Assembly: GCA_039545355.1 (NCBI GenBank)
Contig: BCJJ01000006.1
Location: 186,001-250,000, forward strand
Direction of reading: 5' to 3'
Length of the DNA: 64,000 nt
Source of the DNA: Trichosporon coremiiforme
Taxonomy: Eukaryota > Basidiomycota > Tremellomycetes > Trichosporonales > Trichosporonaceae
The notes under the pieces were generated by a model. The model made no database searches, was not told the DNA's origin, and saw nothing but the letters and a program-made list of their open reading frames with translations. Within the stretch, counting starts at the first letter, position 1. Each line of letters starts with the position of its first letter. The translations under genes were made by a program, and so were the position numbers. This document shows, piece by piece, positions 58,155 through 64,000 of this stretch.

Positions 58155-59265
58155 TTACTGAGATCCGTCGTTGCCGGGGCCGTCGTAGAGGTGGAACTGC
58201 TGGAAGGGGTCGGGCTTGGAGCACTCCCAGGTCTGGAGATCTTTGAGCGAGATGTAGGGCTTGGAGTAGGACCGGGTCGACTCCTTCTCAACGTCGAGGC
58301 ACTGGTTCAGGTCTTTCAGCTTGAGCAGACCGTCCTCGAGCGTCCACTTCTGCTGGGGCACGTCAAGGCAGTCCCAGATCTTGATGCCAGAGCCGTTGGC
58401 GGGGTTGTCACCAGCGTCGAGGCAGAGGTTGGGGTTGGCGTGCAGCTTCACCTGGCCCGTGCCCTGCGGCATGTCCCAGAGGTGCTCGGCGATGAATGTG
58501 TCGTTGCTAGCAACGCATGACGAGCTGCTTGTCAGTTATGCGGTTTTCCGACGTGAACTCACATCTGAACAGCCGCGCCGCGGCCGGGGTAGCCACCCTG
58601 CACGACGACACAGAGGTCATCGCGACCGGTGATGCGGATACGGCGGCCACCGTCCTTGGGGTCGGGGAAGATGTATTGGCTCTTGGCGATGTCGGGGAGC
58701 GGGTCCGTGGGGCCCGTGACCGAGGGCGAGGGCGAAGGTGTAGCGGACGAAGAAGCCGAAGGAGTCGGGTCCGTGGGAGGCTGACCACTCTCGTCCAAGA
58801 TGTACCAGACCTGGTTGTCGTTCCCAGGAGTGCACTGGTACGTCTGGACGCCGTTGTCACCCTCGTCGAGACACTGGTCACCGCCAGTGATAGCAATGCG
58901 GTTATCGTCGGTGAGGTACCAGCTGTCTTGTCAGTTCTGACTGCACTCCGTTTATGAACTCACGTCTGCTGGAACAGACCGGGGTACGAGGTCCAGACTT
59001 TGAGAGCTCCGTTGTTGTGGGGGTTCTCACCGGCGTCGAGCGCGAGCGGGCCCATCAGAACCGAGCCCGAACCCGGGCTGATGGACCAGAGAAGTGCATT
59101 GGAGCAGTCGGTGGTGTAAACCGGCGCACCGACCCAGGTCTTGGGAGCAGCTGTGAGACACTTTCCGTCACGGCCGGAGCGGATACGGACGCGGTTCCAA
59201 CGCTTTTCGATGGGAGCAGCGAGGGTAAGCCCGAGCAGAGGAAGGAGGGTGTAAATTGCGAGCAT
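58155..59265 (-). CDS. Secreted ricin-B-type (beta-trefoil) lectin-domain protein
   Basis: Three exons encode roughly 345 residues. MLAIYTLLPLLGLTLAAPIE is a signal peptide. The first trefoil (residues ~20-150) shows repeated patterns such as DGKCLTAA, NALLWSISPGSG, LDAGEN and DQCLDEGDN...QVWYI. A Ser/Thr/Pro-rich linker (TPSASSSATPSPSPS) follows. The second trefoil has ITGRDDLCVVVQG, NLCLDAGDN, IKIWDCLDVPQQKWTLE and QCLDVEKES, with QxW motifs in each. Such proteins bind galactose-like or other sugars outside the cell; no catalytic domain accompanies it. The exon 1/2 acceptor that keeps the frame is the later AG in CTGACAAGACAG. Ligand and role unknown. Confidence 0.85.
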
Positions 59266-60175
59266 GTCGAAGTTGTCGAGGTGGGCAAACTGCGACTCTT
59301 GGAGCCTGCCTTTTAAATCTCATTCTCCAAACTATGCTTGATCATCAGATGTGCGGGCATGTGGGTCTGCGTGACATTAGATCTCTATCGGATCCGTGGA
59401 TGCTCCGAGCGAGCGTCCCGTTGCCGCCAGAGGCGCCTAAACAAGACGGACATACGCTGCGGACCCCAGCGGAGCGTGCGTGCGCAAGTGATAGTGCGGC
59501 AGAAAGAAGTACGCCGTCGGACATGACGGTCGCCCTGCGTCAAGTACGTCATATCGATCATCTCCGAAGAATCCGAGGTTCAGATAGGTCCATCGATCGA
59601 AATTTCGAGGTGCGAAGGACCACGTTGTTGATCGCCGTTCCGGACGAGCAGGGGACGCTCACCGCATCTTCCCGGAGAGGCGTAAGGCGGTGTCCACCGT
59701 CGGGCGTCGGCGGTGCAAGGGTGACAAACAACAATGCCTTCCCGGAGGCTGTGAGGAAAACGAGGTTGTAAAAACCAAGGCAAAGAAGGGACACGGGAAT
59801 TACCTCGGATCTACGTTCAGGTTCAGAACAACATCCCTGTAGCAGAAGCTCCTCAAAGGTACATGGAATGGGGCTCCAAGTATCGTTGCACGGTCTCCAC
59901 TTCGAGGGCTCTTGAAGTTGTTGATAGTGTTGCCGGACTAACCGCCGTGCGATCATCGAAGAGCTAGTTGATTCGAAGTTGTGTGCGTGCAGGATGCAGA
60001 GTGTGCAGAGCAGCTAGCCCGATGCGGTTCTTGGTCTTCCTTCGGTGCCGCGGAGTCTGATTCAACTCCGTTCACGCCTTCCGAAGTGGAGGCCTTTCGC
60101 TAGGCGAGTGGTCCTCGTTCTCGTCAATGAGAAGGCTCCATCCACCATCCACCTCCCGGAAAGCCCTCACTTGCC
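59266..60175. other. Divergent intergenic, lectin / chromodomain gene
   Basis: No gene recognised. It holds the lectin promoter at the left and the leader of the chromodomain gene at the right. Confidence 0.5.
59311..59317 (-). promoter_or_regulatory. TATA-like element of the lectin gene
   Basis: TTTAAAA on the minus strand, about 46 bp before the lectin ATG. Confidence 0.35.
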
Positions 60176-61607
60176 ATGGCGATCACGAGGAGGGCCACAG
60201 CACCTAGGCGCTCCACACGAGAGGTGAGGTGAGTGACCTTGAGTCAGCTAACGACAGCGTCATGTCACCGTCCATTACGCACCAGGCGCAAAAGACTCGA
60301 CGATAACAGCGTCGCCTCCGCCGCGCATTGTCAAGCGCAGGCAGCGTAAGGTGTGTAATCGTTTGTCTCACTCTCAAGTTCTCCTTCCTCTCACTCCAGA
60401 GCTGCAAGGCTGCTCATCTCCCCTACCTTTGCTTTTACACCGATCGATTAGCTGACGAGTCAGGCTTCCGGAGGGAAGGTCTATGAAGTGGCCGAGATCC
60501 TGGCGCGATCGCTGGAGCAGGAGCCGAATGAGCAAGGTCGTCCAGAGTACTTCTACATCGTGCGCTGGGATGGCTACGGCCCCGAGGATGACACGTGGGA
60601 GCCGCGTTCGAACGTGATGGTGGGGTCGTCTCGACTCGTGCAAGAGTTTGACGCCAAGCGTGAGTGTCTGTCCTATCGGTCGCCTACGCTGTGGCCCAGA
60701 TACATGCTACTTGTGCTGTCGGGTTGTAGGACTCGGGGACATGGAGAAGCTTCTTATTTTGGAGCCACAGCTAACGTCAGCACACCCCGTTAGGCTCCTC
60801 AGCTGGCGCGACGGCCCCAAAGGTCCAGAGCATCTTGTGCGGTTCGGACAGTACAGGGCCGGTTTGCGCGCATCACCACTGTACGAGGAGGTCTGGCTCA
60901 CTCGCGCCGGCATGCGAGCGCGTAACTTCAGCCGTAACATTCTGGACCGGGCCAAGGTGAAGGAGGAGGCCGGCGAAGGTCGGCTGAAGCGTGAGGGTCC
61001 GAAGAAGGAGGAGGACGAGGGCATTGAGGTCGACGTGGTTGAGGTCGGTCAGCCTGAGGCTCTGCAAAAGGCTAAGGGTGAGAACGCAGAGGACGCCAAG
61101 GACGACAAGGCTGCTGAGAGCGCTGCAGAGAATGGAGATGATGCAGAGGACGCCCATGACGCCGCCAGCCGCCACAGCAACGAAGGTCAGTCACCCAGTC
61201 GCCCCGCCGCCGACCACCGGATCGTAGACGGAGGCAGCTGAGCTTTGGCGCCCGACGCTGAAGCTGACTGCAGGCGTCGAAATCATCGGCTTGCGACGCG
61301 ACACATATAAGAAGAAGTGCATCCTTCGAAAGAGAAACGTGTATCTTGTGCGCCTGAGTTACGACGGAGGAATAGAGGAAGAGTCCTGGTTTACCGCGGG
61401 AGAGCTCAATAAGCATTTAGGGCGGAGTTGTAAGCGGATAATCGAGACGTATCTTGCTGCTGCGAGAAAACCAGTGGAAGGTGAGTTGGCTGGCGACCTT
61501 AAGTTAACTATGACGCAGGCGATGAAAATGACTACGAGGCTGAGCGTCTGAAGCAAATAGCGGAGAACAAGGCGCTGCTGGCTCAGCTAGGGCTGTACGG
61601 CCTGTAA
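60176..61607 (+). CDS. Chromodomain protein with three chromo-like modules
   Basis: Six exons (60176-60223, 60258-60350, 60464-60659, 60730-61185, 61274-61480, 61519-61607) encode 362 residues. A basic N-terminus ([16 protein letters not shown]) leads to a canonical chromodomain: [13 protein letters not shown]...[20 protein letters not shown], with the Tyr/Trp/Trp aromatic cage for methyl-lysine, then an EF-containing helix. A second module [20 protein letters not shown]...[10 protein letters not shown] and, after a Lys/Glu-rich acidic linker, a third VEIIGLRRD...[10 protein letters not shown]...[10 protein letters not shown]...[10 protein letters not shown], share the LVR(F/L)-x-x-Y, W(L/F)T-x-(A/G) and terminal helix pattern of chromo folds. 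A short coiled coil ([14 protein letters not shown]) closes the protein. A heterochromatin-type role is inferred. The exact family is unknown to me. Two N-terminal exons are small; exon 4 uses a GTCAGT donor. Confidence 0.75.
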
Positions 61608-64000
61608 TTCCTGTTGTCTGAAGTTTCTGGATATTGAGTATGTCTGTGTTGATCTTGATGTAACTGTATGTTCATAGGCTGTCCCCCATGGGTATGTCCC
61701 AAGTTTGACACGCCTGGACTAGGCGTGGCCGTTCTGATCGCTGCTGTGGGGCAGAGAAGACGTCCGCTCATCGAGGTCAAGTCGCCGCTGAATAACAGTC
61801 TCGAGCGAAACATCGCACCTCGAAGCGTGCGCCCCTCCTTTGACCATGTCTCATCTTGCATTCCAGACTTGCGACCATCGTGTCTCGGCTTCTCGGCACG
61901 CTCGCTACACAGTCTTCCTATGCATGGCGGTGAGGCGAACGGAGACATGTGCACCGGCGCCGCCTTCCAGAGTTCCAGACATGCCGGGCGTGAGATCTCG
62001 GCGGGCTCGGCGGCTCGGTCCGATGCGGTAATGCAGGCATCCAAGAAGCGTGCGAGTTCTGAATTGCGATGCCATGATCGACGGCCAGTCTTCCGCACCT
62101 CTGCAGCGGTCGCAACCATGCATCGATCAACAAAGCGCTGCCTGCACTGCAACTGCAAGCGCTCGGGGCAGCGGGAAGGGCACACGGAGCAGGTTCGAGT
62201 GCAGGGGCAAAGAGTGCGGGAGTTCCTCGCCCCTTCACCCCTTGCCAACCGCCTATTCCGCTCCTGGTATTCCCCTCGCTCGTAGATCCTTTCTCATTTC
62301 CAGCAATGTGCCTTAGCTATCGATTCTCATGCATGTCCGGAATGCCAGACGCAGAGTGGGAGCTCGTCCAAGTGTGCGCCCAGCCTTCAACGAAGCGAGA
62401 TCGCATCCGTGAATTGTGCCAGCATTGTGCCAGCCACCCAATATTACAGAATCGCAATCCTGGGCCAATCGGTCCGCGCCAGAAGCCGAGCGTCTGGGTG
62501 CGATAAGTGCCAATCGAACGAACAAAGTTTCACATCAACAACTCTACCAGAGCTCTGGGCATGCATACTACTCTGGATTGTTGGGAGTGATCGACGGTGA
62601 AGGCTTGCAGTGTCTGGATCTCATCACCGCCAGAGTCGTGGAGGAAGGAGAGGTGGGTGTGTACTCTCGGGTGGCTGGTGGTCTCGTAGCTCAGTGTGCA
62701 AGTCCTGGGTCATTTAGTGCTCGGTTACCTCGTTCCAGAACTCTAATCCTCCTTCGCTGGTGAAGCGACGGATTCAAATCCTCCATGGACGACCTGATCA
62801 TGTGTCGCAGCTCGCCGGCACGGCCCGGGGCAAGTTAAATAGCGTCACGAGCCGTGCCTCCGACTCACCGGGCTGTCGGGCACCCGACCCACTCCGCTGC
62901 CGCTGCTCTCCGATAGCCGACATGAGAGGTGATGGCTGGGCGCCGAGTACACGTCTGGGCGAGTGTTACCTGAGTTTCCCATGCTCTCTGCATACCACTC
63001 AACGACGGCTTCTATGCACAGATGTCATGCACTGGCTTGCTAGGAATGGACTACCGCTTTTGCTAGAAATAGAGCAGGCGGAGCAGAACATGAAGAAGCT
63101 AGGAAGATCCGGGAACCATGACGCAGAAGAGGTTGAGATTCGGCCGCGAGCACCACTGTCGGGCAAGTGGCGGTTGATGACATGTGCCGAGCTCCTAGAA
63201 GCTCCCTGGCTTCGGCGTCCAGTGGTTATCGACGTCTGCATGACGACTCCCCACTGCTGGGGACACCACTGACATCATGTACTGCGTATTCGGATTCCTG
63301 AGTTCAGGCATGCTCAGGCAGGCATGCCAGATGCCAGAGTCAGTCGGAGGTGTGGTGCTCTCGGTGGTGTTAAGGGCGACAAGCCGACTGCCTCGGTCAG
63401 CTGGTCTCCACTTTGCCCAGCACCCAGCACCCAGCACATACGGATTCCAAACCCCTCAGCCCAATCTTGCCACCTTACAGCCATGGCATTGGGTGCCTCT
63501 GTCACGATGCTCCGCACACTTTGACCGATTCGGCGTACATACCGCCTCCTCTGCGCCGCCGTACCTCGCAGTACCTCACCTACACCCCGACAGACTCTTG
63601 AGCACGGATCTCGCAACGTCGTAACGCGGATTCCAACGCACAGGCATGCTGCATGCCCCATGCATGGGCGCATGGCGATGACTGCATCGAGGATTGAGGA
63701 CCTCATCAGACCTGAGTGGCTTGTAGCCGCGTCCTGTGGCCTGTGCAAGGGCGCAGGGGCATTTCGTCTATTTCCGTATGCTGGGCCATCCCGGGTTATG
63801 TGCACAAGACCACCTGCGCTCTTGGTACTCTTGTCTCTCGGCTCCGACACTCGGTGTGACCATGTGACGCACTGCCCGCGCTCTGCCGGTCGTCAGGTCG
63901 AGCGAATGCACCTCATGGGACATGTGAAGGTGTGAACAAAGCTGATAGTACGCCGCACCGCACAGCACGAAGCGAAGCTTGGCATTCACCACAGCGTGAC
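61608..64000. other. Gene-poor end of the window
   Basis: Frames up to ~220 codons occur on both strands but have random-looking compositions, no splice-linked partners and no motifs. A CAGCACC-type direct repeat occurs at about 63418-63440. A TAGCTCAG A-box-like word near 62686 does not extend to a tRNA fold. Confidence 0.5.

Noticed and set aside
62680..62795. tRNA-like stretch with a TAGCTCAG A-box word and a GATTCAAATCC B-box-like word
   Set aside because: The D-stem GCTC has no pairing GAGC, the acceptor ends do not pair, and the T-stem has an A-C mismatch. The same A-box word near 8598 has no B box at all.
62760..63272. 170-codon plus-strand frame near the window end
   Set aside because: Some helical-looking segments, but no splice chain, homology pattern or promoter.

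Overview
The window is nuclear DNA of a basidiomycete yeast, most likely a tremellomycete of the Trichosporonales/Cryptococcus type. Coding DNA is GC-rich. Almost every gene is cut by many very short introns (about 35-60 nt) with GTGAGT/GTAAGT/GTATGT donors and a CTGAC or CTAAC branch site lying within a few bases of the acceptor. The gene set (UTP11, SRP19/SEC65, calcineurin A, AP-1 beta, MAP1, PHB1, PMC1, UFD2, CBC2, SNF4, SGT2, REX2, PHO89) is fungal, with no bacterial or organellar features. Exon structures were built by hand from splice signals, reading frame and family conservation.

Layout. 1-12.3 kb: the N-terminal part of an Ams2/SPT21-like protein (cut by the window edge), UTP11, and then, from a shared 280-bp promoter, a striking single gene that fuses a mitochondrial MDL1/ABCB10-type ABC transporter to a complete COX10 heme O synthase. 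A gene-poor stretch, a small hypothetical gene and SRP19/SEC65 follow. 13-31 kb is dense and housekeeping: calcineurin A (CNA1), a peroxisomal adenine-nucleotide carrier, the AP-1 beta adaptin, a BolA-like protein, methionine aminopeptidase 1 (with an apparent 2-nt micro-exon), prohibitin 1 (with an 11-nt exon) and a PMC1-type Ca2+-ATPase. A 3.4-kb gene-free gap with minisatellites separates this from 34-46.6 kb: UFD2, CBC2, SNF4, SGT2, an intact Tc1/mariner transposon inserted just upstream of the oligoribonuclease REX2, and an MPR1-like acetyltransferase. 46.9-52 kb: a Zn2Cys6 transcription factor and the phosphate permease PHO89.

Beyond 52 kb the character changes. Genes become sparse and accessory: decayed relics of a small secreted cysteine-containing protein family (three copies in about 2.4 kb), a broken ORF with a weak resemblance to ADP-ribosyltransferases, a secreted ricin-B-type lectin, and a protein with one clear and two possible chromodomain modules. 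The last 2.4 kb holds nothing I can support. This looks like the edge of a fast-evolving, possibly subtelomeric region.

Functional threads: mitochondrial biogenesis and heme (the fusion gene, PHB1, BOL, REX2), calcium signalling (CNA1, PMC1), protein quality control and targeting (UFD2, SGT2, SRP19, MAP1), and nutrient/energy control (SNF4, PHO89). Linkage of these genes is probably coincidental, apart from the physical fusion of the ABC transporter and COX10.
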